Shown here: one piece after another, positions 1-6,719 of the stretch
How the letters are laid out: each line of letters starts with the position of its first letter
How positions within the stretch are numbered: position 1 is the first letter of the stretch
Source: Leptospiraceae bacterium
Lineage (GTDB): Bacteria > Spirochaetota > Leptospiria > Turneriellales > Turneriellaceae
Reading direction: 5' to 3'
Length of the DNA stretch: 7,752 bases
Assembly (NCBI GenBank): GCA_016788945.1
Contig: JAEUSA010000045.1
Location: 1-7,752, forward strand
Translations under genes and position numbers: made by a program
The notes under the pieces: model-generated
What the model was told of the DNA's origin: nothing
Database searches by the model: none
What the model saw: only the letters and a program-made list of their open reading frames with translations

Positions 1-2232
1 GAGCATTTCGGCATCGACTTCAAAGGCATTCTGCGCGCATTTTTCAAAAACCTGCGCGCGATGCGTGTCGTCGCCGGTGGTTCAACGATCACACAACAGC
101 TGGTGAAAGGGCTTTATACCGAAAGTGAACGAACCTTGTTCCGTAAAATTTACGAAGCCGTGCTCGCGCTGCAGGTCGAGAAAGCCTTTACTAAAGACGA
201 AATTCTCGAAATGTATTTTAACCAGACATATTTCGGGCATGGTGCCTATGGCATCGCGGCAGCGGCGCAGTTTTATTTTGACAAACCAGTATCGAAGCTG
301 AACTTCATGGAAGCGTCGATTCTTGCCGCACTACCAAAGTCGCCGCATAACTATTCGCCGTTTCGCGCGCCACACGAGGCATACCGCAAGAATAAGATCT
401 CCCTCAATCGCCTCGTCGAAGTGGGATACATAACGAAACAAGAAGCGGACACTCTGTATAAGACATTCTGGCCCGTGTACTGGAAGAAGATTGTGACTAC
501 GCCGCCGTCGAAAACGATTTTCGGCGAAAAGGTCAACAATGCACCGTATTTTACCGAACATGTCCGCCAAGAACTCATTGCGCTTTATGGCGAAGATGTC
601 GTCTACTCGAAAGGATTACAAGTTTACACAACGCTTGATTTAGATCACCAGCAAGCCGCCGAGCGCGCGCTGTTACCACAGCTTGAAAAAATGGACCCCG
701 TCGCGCGCAGCTATAACCAGATGATGAAAGGTGGCGTGGATGGCAGTCTGCTCGGAACTTATTTCACACTCGCGAACGTAATTCCACTGCCGGGCATTAA
801 ACGCGAGTACTCGCTGCGCAACGATTTTCGCAAAAAATACAAAGAAGATACTGCTGACGCATTCGAACTGGTTTCTCTCGTTCTGCCTGCGGGTGCCGCC
901 AACGATGTCTCTTCTGAGTTCATGATGGCGAACCGGGAGTTTCGCTCCGATCTGCATGTGCAGGGTGCTTTTCTCGCACTCGATATGAAGACCGGGCGCT
1001 ATACCGCGATGATCGGTGGTCGCGAGTTCAAGAGCTCTGACCAGTTCAACCGCTCGACGATGGCAAAACGCCAGCCCGGCTCCGCGGTGAAACCATTCGT
1101 TTATGGCGCGGCACTGGAATCGCGCGCGATTCACTACGCAATGGGCTTCATCGACTCACCGATTGTCAACATTCAGCCTAACGGCGAGCAGTGGGCTCCG
1201 GCGAACTTCGACAGCGGTTTTAGCGGCTATGTGCTCGCTTACAAGGCGCTCTCGGCGTCGCTCAATCTTGTCTCTGTGCAGATCTATGACCTTGTGGGGC
1301 CCGACGCTATTATTAACTATCTCAGTCGGCTGACGAAAGCGCCCGAATCGCGCTTTCAGCCGAACCCTGCGCTCTCTCTCGGAGCATCAGAACTTACTCC
1401 CGCCGAGCTGTTGCTGGGTTATGCAATCATCGGCAACAAGGGTCAGGATATTATTCCCCACGCCATCATGTACATTGCGGACCGTGAAGGCAATGTCATT
1501 GCGCACCCGGAAAATGACGTGATCCAGGCGCTCAACTATAAACGCCGTACAGGGCAGATTCAAGTAATTGAAGAAGGGCCGGCGTTTATTTTGCGTAAAA
1601 TGATGGAGAATGTGGTGAACTCCGGTACACCGACAGATTCGATCCGTAACCGCGCCGGCTACAAAGGGCCCGGTGCCGGCAAGACCGGCACGAGTAACTC
1701 ATTCAACGACGTCTGGTTCGGCGGCTATACCACCGACATGGCTGCGGTTATCTGGGCTGGTATGGATAACGGCAATATGACGCTCGGCCGGGGTGTTTCG
1801 GGCGGCGACGTTATCGCCCCGGTGTGGGGGGCGTTCATGCGAGACATCTACAACGTGCGCGGAAAACTGCCTGACCCGTTTGATCAGACCTTGCCGAAAA
1901 CAGTGCACACCAGCGGTGTCTGCAAATTCACCGGAAAATGGCCGAACAGAGAATGCGACACTCCGGAAAATATGACAGGTACGCTCGTGCCCGACCCGGT
2001 AACCGTTAACGGTAAACGGCGCGGTGTGGGTGGCGAAATGTGCAACTGCCACCACGCAGAATCCAAAAGTTTTCTCGATCTGCTACAGGCAGACCATAAT
2101 CTGAAAAACGAAGAAGTTGGCCGCGAATCGAGCCGCGCATATTCGCTCACCGACGGCGACAAACTACTTAAGCAGCTTGGCGGTGACATACCGGTACCCG
2201 AAGCACCGGCGCCTGCGGCCAAGCCGCAGTAG
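1..2232 (+). CDS. mrcA: Bifunctional class A penicillin-binding protein (PBP1A family), 5' end outside window
   Basis: This enzyme polymerises lipid II into glycan strands (GT51 transglycosylase) and cross-links the peptides (transpeptidase) on the periplasmic face of the inner membrane. The frame is open from base 1, where it reads EHFGID, the end of GT51 motif 1. The ATG at 61 is therefore internal, and the membrane anchor and first catalytic Glu lie upstream. GT51 motif 2 (GGSTITQQL) is at 76-102, and the RK..E....EK..TK.EILE.YFN block is at 142-222. The transpeptidase shows the nucleophile motif SAVK (Ser codon 1081-1083), SLN at 1258-1266 and KTGTS at 1681-1695. All key residues visible here are intact. 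The C-terminal tail has four Cys codons (1921, 1954, 2041, 2047), with CNCHH at 2041-2055, and ends rich in Ala and Pro. The family is certain. The symbol is a family-level label, since other class A PBPs (ponA, mrcB) have the same architecture. Confidence 0.95.
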   Translation, partial: EHFGIDFKGILRAFFKNLRAMRVVAGGSTITQQLVKGLYTESERTLFRKIYEAVLALQVEKAFTKDEILEMYFNQTYFGHGAYGIAAAAQFYFDKPVSKLNFMEASILAALPKSPHNYSPFRAPHEAYRKNKISLNRLVEVGYITKQEADTLYKTFWPVYWKKIVTTPPSKTIFGEKVNNAPYFTEHVRQELIALYGEDVVYSKGLQVYTTLDLDHQQAAERALLPQLEKMDPVARSYNQMMKGGVDGSLLGTYFTLANVIPLPGIKREYSLRNDFRKKYKEDTADAFELVSLVLPAGAANDVSSEFMMANREFRSDLHVQGAFLALDMKTGRYTAMIGGREFKSSDQFNRSTMAKRQPGSAVKPFVYGAALESRAIHYAMGFIDSPIVNIQPNGEQWAPANFDSGFSGYVLAYKALSASLNLVSVQIYDLVGPDAIINYLSRLTKAPESRFQPNPALSLGASELTPAELLLGYAIIGNKGQDIIPHAIMYIADREGNVIAHPENDVIQALNYKRRTGQIQVIEEGPAFILRKMMENVVNSGTPTDSIRNRAGYKGPGAGKTGTSNSFNDVWFGGYTTDMAAVIWAGMDNGNMTLGRGVSGGDVIAPVWGAFMRDIYNVRGKLPDPFDQTLPKTVHTSGVCKFTGKWPNRECDTPENMTGTLVPDPVTVNGKRRGVGGEMCNCHHAESKSFLDLLQADHNLKNEEVGRESSRAYSLTDGDKLLKQLGGDIPVPEAPAPAAKPQ

Positions 2233-2234
2233 GC

Positions 2235-3278
2235 ATGCCTGATTCTCTACTGCAGAAACTTTACCGGATAACAAAACCGGCACTGTTCCGCATTAATCCA
2301 GAGCGCGCGCACACGCTCACCGCTGCGGCGATGCGCACGATCACACCGTTCATACGCGATGCGCATTTAGCCCGACAAAAACCACGCATTATTTTCGACC
2401 GGAAAGTTTTTTCGCCGCTTGGCATAGCAGCTGGCTTCGATAAATTCTGCCGCGCACCGCTCTATTTGCACAAACTCGGTTTCGGCTTTGTCGAAAGCGG
2501 CAGCCTCACGCCAAAACCCCAGCCGGGAAACCCGAAACCGCGTGTCGCTCGCATTCCCGAGCAGCAACTGCTGCTGAACAAAATGGGTTTCAATAACCCG
2601 GGGTTTATCGCCGGCTGGCAAAATCTGCGGACACGCCTCGCCGAAGCGCCCCACCAGTACCAGATTGCGCTGAGTCTCGGCAAAGGTAAGGACACCGACG
2701 TCGCGCGCGCAGCCGATGACTACGTGCACTGCCTTGAACTACTAAGGCAAGACCCGATGAGCGAATATCTTTTTTACATAGCGATCAATGTCAGCTCGCC
2801 CAACACGCCTAATCTGCGCGCATTACAAAAAGGCGAGACGATCAGAAAACTGGTCAGTGCCTGTGCGAAAGTGTCGCCGCGACCGGTGGTGGTAAAATTC
2901 GCGGCGGATTTTCCCGATACCAAAACCTATCTGCACTCACTGTCGGCGGCACTCGATGGCGGCGCGGGGGGCATCATTATCTGCAACACAACGACCGACC
3001 ATTCGATAGCAAAAATACCCGCCGACCTCAGTAATTTCGGCGGTGGTCTTTCGGGCAAAGCTTTGGCAGAAAAATCGCGCCTCTATCTGAAAGAGACTCT
3101 GAGGGTTACGAAAGGGAAGGTGCCCGTCATCTCAAGCGGCGGAATCTATGCACCGGAAGAAGCCGCCGCACGCTTGGGCATGGGCGCCGATCTTGTGCAG
3201 GTCTATACAGGCTTTATCTATTATGGCCCGGATTTCGCCCGGGAGTTTTTGGGTACTAAGGGCTCGAACCTGATTTGA
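2235..3278 (+). CDS. pyrD: Dihydroorotate dehydrogenase, quinone-dependent (class 2)
   Basis: PyrD oxidises dihydroorotate to orotate, the fourth step of de novo pyrimidine synthesis, using FMN and passing electrons to membrane quinone. The 347-residue length fits class 2. The N-terminal 35 or so residues include the NPERAH signature of the membrane-associated helical domain of this class. Next come GIAAGFDK (FMN-binding Lys region), GFGFVESGSLTPKPQPGNP and NKMGFNN. NVSSPNTPNLR follows, with Asn185, Ser188 and Asn190 matching E. coli Asn172, the catalytic base Ser175 and Asn177. The Ser base, rather than Cys, marks class 2. The C-terminal phosphate-binding part has CNTTTDHS, GGLSGKAL, SSGGI and LVQVYTGFIYYGP. 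The ATG lies two bases after the PBP stop with no good Shine-Dalgarno of its own, so translation is probably coupled to the upstream gene. Codon and base usage match the PBP gene. Confidence 0.96.
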   Translation: MPDSLLQKLYRITKPALFRINPERAHTLTAAAMRTITPFIRDAHLARQKPRIIFDRKVFSPLGIAAGFDKFCRAPLYLHKLGFGFVESGSLTPKPQPGNPKPRVARIPEQQLLLNKMGFNNPGFIAGWQNLRTRLAEAPHQYQIALSLGKGKDTDVARAADDYVHCLELLRQDPMSEYLFYIAINVSSPNTPNLRALQKGETIRKLVSACAKVSPRPVVVKFAADFPDTKTYLHSLSAALDGGAGGIIICNTTTDHSIAKIPADLSNFGGGLSGKALAEKSRLYLKETLRVTKGKVPVISSGGIYAPEEAAARLGMGADLVQVYTGFIYYGPDFAREFLGTKGSNLI

Positions 3279-3347
3279 CCAAGTTCCATAACAAAGATCT
3301 CGCAGCGCAAGTCGATTTCGATGGCTATGGAATTCCGAATCTCGATT

Positions 3348-3369
3348 TTGATTCTCTGGACAGAATCGA
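3348..3369. other. Weak hairpin between convergent genes
   Basis: The 100-base gap between the pyrD stop and the protease stop holds GATTCT (3350-3355), a six-base loop and AGAATC (3362-3367). The stem extends by one T.G and one T-A pair. Overlapping GAATC/GATTC copies at 3337-3341 and 3363-3372 allow alternative folds. Neither strand has a T-run after the stem, so this is not a classical intrinsic terminator. Its place between convergent genes is the only reason to suspect a role in ending transcription. Confidence 0.25.
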
Positions 3370-3378
3370 TTCGCAATC

Positions 3379-5049
3379 TCACTGCCAAGACACATTGTAC
3401 TGAAGTAGGAGCGAAATCGTTTGGTAATACGGTTTCTCCGTGCTGATGAATGAGTATTGCAACCGTAGCTGCAGCTGCCTAATGATGAAATAAGACAATC
3501 CAGCGTCAAAAACCCAGGTCGCTTGATTTTTCGGATAGGTCTGACTTAGAGCAAATGGATTATTCTCGCTCACCAGTTTCTGGGCATCGCCACTGTAATT
3601 CCAAACATGGATTCCAAGACCAAAGTAGAAAGCGAAAAATGACGGATTTATTGAGCCCCTTTTCCCGGACAATCGCACGAAACTCGCTTTCCCCAAAAAG
3701 GAACCAAAGTTCACGATAGCTTGCGTGTAACCAAAACGGAATCTATCCTGTAATACATTCGCACTGTTCAAAGCAAGGCCCGGTTGCGAGTAGTTGAGTT
3801 GAAGCTCGGCAAAACCTCCATCATCGCCAACGCTGGTCACACCCGCACTTAACTGATAACCAAAATCGGTAATTGATGTAGTAAATTTTTGAACCCCCAA
3901 TCCGATCGAGAAGAATGCGCCGTATTCAGGTTCATCGGCATAAAAGAAATCTATCTCTTTGTTGCAAAGTGGTTCAAGAATCTGCCGGATTTCTTGATCG
4001 TTAATCCGCAATAATTCTGCGGGCCGTTGTGAACTGATCATCAGATCCAGTGGGGCATTTTCTCGCGGCCTAGCCGGACAGGCAGAATCCGGATACCGGT
4101 CGTATAATCCTAAATGATGACCCAGCTCATGCGCGATCATCGTACAAACTTGTTCCGGGGTGTCTCTGCTGCCCTCCGTCGCGAGGATACCCCAGTTTGT
4201 CGCGTCGTTACGTCCGTATTCATCGTAAATATGGATTTTCTCGTCGGAGGACGAAAGTGAAAAACTATCATCAATCCTATAGTGGAAATGAAGGCTTATG
4301 CCTTGATTCGCATAGATATTGCGAACGCAAGTTTGCACCTGATCAAGCCTTTGCTTCACCAAATCGTAGTTTTTCCTGGCGCCTCTGTAAACCAATCTTC
4401 TATCCAATTCGACCTGCATTTGACCGCCTATTCTGTATATGCGATAGTTGGCTTTTATTCCCCTTTGCGGACATTGTGGATCGATTGAGAGGTAGGCTAC
4501 GCGGCGCTTACGCTCCAAGGCTCCACTGCTGTCTTGGCAAGTTTTGATATATGTCGATTTGCTCGAAGCGTATTGTAACCGGATGTCCACAGGATCAGCC
4601 GGGTTTGCAGTTTTCAGCCAATGTCTGAATGCGGCATCGGAATCAAAGAATACAATTTCGTCTTTCAAACGAATAGTACCGAGATTTTTCTTCAAGGCAG
4701 CTTCAATAGACAGATTTCCGGGAATAAAGCGGTTTTGTCTCTCATGCCAGACTAAAGCTCGTTCTCGCCTCGAGGCCATTTTGCCAGCTATTTGCACTTT
4801 AGCGATTTCTTGGATCACCATATTTAGAGAAGTACTCATTTCATTGCGAACCATGTCGGAGCAGCCTGGTTCGCTTTTCCGTCCAGCATCACAGATAGCC
4901 AGCCTTCCTTCTATTTCAGCTTGCTTCACTCTGAGCGCAGAAATTTTGGCATGTGTTGCTGCATAACCGGAGGTTTTTGCTTGAATATCCTTGACAATCA
5001 GGGCCGCAAAAAGAAAAATCAATAGACGCTTGATCTTGATTTCATTCAT
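3379..5049 (-). CDS. Secreted zincin metalloprotease with C-terminal beta-barrel-like domain
   Basis: This 556-residue protein begins with a clear signal peptide: basic NEIKIKR, hydrophobic LLIFLFAALIV, and probable cleavage after residue 24. Residues 30-95 look helical and include a Cys pair (49, 58). The zinc site is HELGHHLGLYD at residues 307-317 (nt 4099-4131), giving HExxHxxGxxD with His307, His311 and Asp317 as likely ligands and Glu308 as the base. DLMIS (Met337) follows about 20 residues later and fits a metzincin Met-turn, then an INDQEIRQI helix. Cys302, Cys324 and Cys362 flank the core. From about residue 376 to the end, eight to ten alternating, aromatic-rich strands suggest an outer-membrane beta-barrel. 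The last residues are NVSWQ, so the usual terminal Phe/Trp is one place in. The gene converges on pyrD, has no obvious Shine-Dalgarno, and is less GC-rich than the housekeeping pair. The protease call is firm, the barrel is inferred, and the substrate is unknown. Confidence 0.82.
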   Translation of the reverse strand: MNEIKIKRLLIFLFAALIVKDIQAKTSGYAATHAKISALRVKQAEIEGRLAICDAGRKSEPGCSDMVRNEMSTSLNMVIQEIAKVQIAGKMASRRERALVWHERQNRFIPGNLSIEAALKKNLGTIRLKDEIVFFDSDAAFRHWLKTANPADPVDIRLQYASSKSTYIKTCQDSSGALERKRRVAYLSIDPQCPQRGIKANYRIYRIGGQMQVELDRRLVYRGARKNYDLVKQRLDQVQTCVRNIYANQGISLHFHYRIDDSFSLSSSDEKIHIYDEYGRNDATNWGILATEGSRDTPEQVCTMIAHELGHHLGLYDRYPDSACPARPRENAPLDLMISSQRPAELLRINDQEIRQILEPLCNKEIDFFYADEPEYGAFFSIGLGVQKFTTSITDFGYQLSAGVTSVGDDGGFAELQLNYSQPGLALNSANVLQDRFRFGYTQAIVNFGSFLGKASFVRLSGKRGSINPSFFAFYFGLGIHVWNYSGDAQKLVSENNPFALSQTYPKNQATWVFDAGLSYFIIRQLQLRLQYSFISTEKPYYQTISLLLQYNVSWQ

Positions 5050-5237
5050 GAGGAGTATTAATCACAATCGGCTTCGAAAATTCTATCGCGTAGATGTAGA
5101 AAAGACTTTCAAACTTTAAGAGATTGTCCAGCATTTAAGGACAGTAGAGATCGCCAGAACCAAGGGTTCAACAGTTTAGGAAGCCGATAAGAAGGTTAGT
5201 GAAATACTGCGGACCAATGATCGCTCCCAGAAAAATT

Positions 5238-5271
5238 TTGGCGCCTAAGCATTGATCAAGTCAGGCGCCAA
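5238..5271. repeat. Perfect 9-bp inverted repeat with nested palindrome
   Basis: The arms TTGGCGCCT (5238-5246) and AGGCGCCAA (5263-5271) are perfect inverse complements around a 16-base loop. Each arm contains the six-base palindrome GGCGCC, and the loop contains the eight-base palindrome TTGATCAA (5252-5259). As RNA this would form a strong hairpin. As DNA it could be a paired operator. No T-run directly follows on the + strand. On the - strand T5 comes only after AAAA, so a terminator is not well supported. Confidence 0.5.
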
Positions 5272-5361
5272 TTAGATAGCGGAAAAAATTACTGCGGCCT
5301 CGTAAATCCTCTGGACAGCGGTCTTTGAAAGGCGCAAAGCTACCGTAAGAGCCAACTGTTG

Positions 5362-5402
5362 AGCACTTAAAATGATCACCCGTTATCAAATGTGCTAAGC
5401 AC
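5362..5402. repeat. AGCAC / GTGCT inverted repeat cluster upstream of small secreted gene
   Basis: AGCAC (5362-5366) pairs with GTGCT (5392-5396), with an inner TGAT...ATCA stem. The same GTGCT also forms a tight inverted repeat with the next AGCAC (GTGCT-A-AGCAC, 5392-5402). It ends about 70 bases before the ATG at 5475, where an operator or leader structure could sit. The stems are short, so chance is a real alternative. Confidence 0.3.
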
Positions 5403-5462
5403 ATTCACTATCTTTTTGACTTTCTGACAGAATCAACTTTGCTAGGCCATCCTTGCTGTTTC

Positions 5463-5467
5463 GGAGG
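5463..5467 (+). promoter_or_regulatory. Shine-Dalgarno GGAGG for the gene at 5475
   Basis: GGAGG lies seven bases before the ATG at 5475. This fixes the start there, rather than at the in-frame TTG at 5439, whose extra residues would precede a clean signal-peptide n-region. Confidence 0.7.
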
Positions 5468-5474
5468 CGAATTG

Positions 5475-5708
5475 ATGAAAAAAGAACTCAAACGGATATT
5501 TACGACTCTTATCCTCACTACCACATTAGGCGTCACCATTGCACTTTGGGCGACAAGAACAGCTTCAGATTATAATAGTGATAGGGCGAGCGCTTGCCGC
5601 GGAGCAAAAGTTGCCGCCAAATGTTTTGACTACAGAGAAGAACCTGTTTTCTCCGGTCCGTGCGATTGTAGCAAAGAGGAAATAGTACGTTATGGACTTG
5701 TTCGATAG
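5475..5708 (+). CDS. Small exported cysteine-containing protein (77 aa), unknown family
   Basis: I do not recognise a family. The protein starts with MKKELKR, a basic n-region, then a hydrophobic stretch at residues 9-25. The N-terminus is therefore a signal peptide or an uncleaved membrane anchor. The short mature part holds four cysteines, Cys41, Cys50, Cys63 and Cys65, in a C-x8-C-x12-CxC arrangement that suggests two disulfides or a metal site outside the cytoplasm. The good GGAGG ribosome site supports this as a real gene despite its size. It is the first of a run of small exported-protein genes on the same strand. The next one, split at 5832-6100, has the same order of cysteines with different spacing. 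Low GC compared with the PBP/pyrD pair suggests recent acquisition. Confidence 0.65.
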   Translation: MKKELKRIFTTLILTTTLGVTIALWATRTASDYNSDRASACRGAKVAAKCFDYREEPVFSGPCDCSKEEIVRYGLVR

Positions 5709-5831
5709 ACTATGAGTGCGTAAAGAGACGGTAGCATAGGGAAAAGTCAGTATTGGTAATTGCAATGGGTATAGGAATTCGATAAACTCCTTTTCTTGAG
5801 TCGCATTTAGAGACGTATATATGAGCTTGGT

Positions 5832-6100
5832 ATGCGTAGTAAAGGCTTGATTGTCGTATTTGCAAGTGTTCTCTGCCTACTCTTTACAAGCGCTCTCTTA
5901 GCAGCACCTGCATATGGTAGGGAAGAAGCTCAGTGAAAGAGGCTGCAGAAGCAGCGACTAACGCGACCACCGCTCAATGTCCTAATGGTCAAAGGCCCGT
6001 TGAAGGCACCCGTGATTGTCGATCCGAGAAAACACCAAATAACTTGAAAGAAGGCCCAGAAGTTATTTGGCGTTGCGTTTGCCCCTATGTCTGCAGGTAA
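5832..6100 (+). pseudogene. Split small secreted Cys-rich protein: signal peptide and body in different frames
   Basis: The ATG at 5832 opens a 34-codon frame that is almost purely a signal peptide: RSK, then a hydrophobic run, then LAAPAYG, a likely signal peptidase site. It stops at TGA 5934-5936. A second frame, -1 relative to the first and open from 5921, begins with GTG at 5933 and runs 55 codons to TAA 6098-6100. It encodes a mature-type Cys-rich body with C-x12-C-x18-CVC-x3-C. Together they would make an exported protein of about 90 residues, similar in plan to the one at 5475. The simplest reading is a single-base indel, either in the genome or in the assembly. The GTGA overlap and a purine-rich GGAAGAAG upstream would permit termination-reinitiation, but that would separate the body from its export signal. 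I see no slippery heptamer. The family is unknown. Confidence 0.55.
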
Positions 6101-6330
6101 AGCGTATTCAGTTTCGTACTTCTTAATTCTATTCGACTGATTCCGATTAGATGAGTTAATCGACGTATAAGATTGGTGCAAGCCTTGGGCATCAGTACAA
6201 AACAGTAGGTCATATGAAACAAGAATAGTGCCACCTCTTAATAAGTATTGACTCGTTCTACCTGCTTGAAAACGCTGGCAAATTCAGAAATTGAAACTAT
6301 CAAATTTGTAAGCACAAGAAAGTAAAGACA

Positions 6331-6335
6331 AGGAG
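6331..6335 (+). promoter_or_regulatory. Shine-Dalgarno AGGAG for the gene at 6342
   Basis: AGGAG lies six bases before the ATG at 6342 and supports this start over the internal in-frame ATG at codon 17. Confidence 0.7.
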
Positions 6336-6341
6336 CTCAAG

Positions 6342-6701
6342 ATGGCAAAACATCGGCACTCTCGGCATGAGGTTATTTTTTTAGTTTTGATGATATTTTT
6401 CTCCAATCTCAGTTACTTATATGGCAAAACCCCGGCAGGCATATACAAAGAATGTGTCGCTTGGTCATCGGAAATTGCGACAGGGATGCATAGCGAGCGG
6501 GTGGATGGATGCCTTAAAGCGAGTCGAAAAGGTGCCCGAAAAGCAATGGTGTTTTTTAAGAATGAGGTAGCAGGTTGTATAAAGCGAACAAACAACGAAG
6601 AATATTGTCTGTACTGGTATGGGCAGAAATTGAAAGGTGCAATTTGTTACATGAGAATTGAAAAAGAGCAGCCTTGTGACATATATGATTCTGGAGATTA
6701 A
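6342..6701 (+). CDS. Small secreted six-cysteine protein (119 aa), unknown family
   Basis: I recognise no family. The N-terminus is a signal peptide: basic MAKHRHSRHE, hydrophobic VIFLVLMIFF, and probable cleavage near YLYG at residue 28. The mature part, about 90 residues, is rich in charged and aromatic residues. It has six cysteines (38, 57, 79, 89, 102, 112), an even number spaced 10-22 apart, which suggests three disulfides in a compact helical fold. Candidate helices are around residues 40-60 and 65-80. A strong AGGAG site precedes the start. The next gene begins 18 bases after the stop, on the same strand, and is likely co-transcribed. The 241 bases upstream (6101-6341) contain no gene and no promoter pair I can defend. 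Base composition is low-GC like its neighbours. Confidence 0.7.
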   Translation: MAKHRHSRHEVIFLVLMIFFSNLSYLYGKTPAGIYKECVAWSSEIATGMHSERVDGCLKASRKGARKAMVFFKNEVAGCIKRTNNEEYCLYWYGQKLKGAICYMRIEKEQPCDIYDSGD

Positions 6702-6702
6702 T

Positions 6703-6716
6703 CTTTCCGAAGAAAG
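6703..6716 (+). promoter_or_regulatory. Small hairpin over the ribosome-binding region of the 6720 gene
   Basis: CTTTC (6703-6707), loop CGAA, and GAAAG (6712-6716) form a five-base stem that would hide the purine-rich stretch just before the ATG at 6720. It lies entirely within the 18-base gap after the upstream stop, so translation of the upstream gene could open it. This is an inference from sequence only. Confidence 0.3.
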
Positions 6717-6719
6717 CCT

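Larger units (their letters stand above)
5050..5474. other. Gene-free intergenic stretch with inverted repeats
   Basis: About 425 bases separate the divergent protease gene (- strand) and the first small exported-protein gene (+ strand), so it must contain the promoters of both. I see no open frame here longer than about a dozen codons with a plausible start. It is noticeably more AT-rich than 1-3278. It contains the perfect 9-bp inverted repeat at 5238-5271 and the GTGCT/AGCAC repeats at 5362-5402, listed separately. No tRNA, CRISPR or convincing sigma-70 promoter pair was found by eye. Confidence 0.6.

Noticed and set aside
673..1134. 153-codon open frame on the - strand
   Set aside because: It lies entirely opposite the PBP coding sequence with conserved motifs; its composition is that of a shadow frame.
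3227..3250. CCCGG / CCGGG stem followed by AG and TTTTT, terminator-like
   Set aside because: It lies inside the conserved C-terminal coding part of pyrD, codes for in-frame family residues, and has only a five-base stem; ending transcription before the stop codon would be harmful.
3311..3372. Repeated TCGATTT/GATTC-type words suggesting a repeat array
   Set aside because: The copies are short, imperfect and irregularly spaced, so they are not a CRISPR or defined iteron set.
4197..4966. Open frames on the + strand opposite the protease
   Set aside because: They are antisense shadows of a gene with an intact signal peptide and zinc site.
5051..5055. AGGAG on the + strand next to the protease start
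   Set aside because: It is on the wrong strand for the protease, and no start codon follows at a workable distance on the + strand.
5070..5115. TTGAAA and TAGAAT on the - strand upstream of the protease gene
   Set aside because: The spacing is about 21 bases, too long for a normal sigma-70 promoter.
5125..5143. TGTCC...GGACA inverted repeat
   Set aside because: Five-base arms with a nine-base gap are expected by chance in a sequence of this length.
5416..5445. TTGACT as a -35 box with TTGCTA or TGCTAG 17-18 bases on
   Set aside because: The -35 is good but neither -10 candidate resembles TATAAT well enough to claim a promoter.
5930..6181. 83-codon open frame on the - strand
   Set aside because: It has no ribosome site or recognisable feature and opposes the Cys-rich body frame at 5933-6100.
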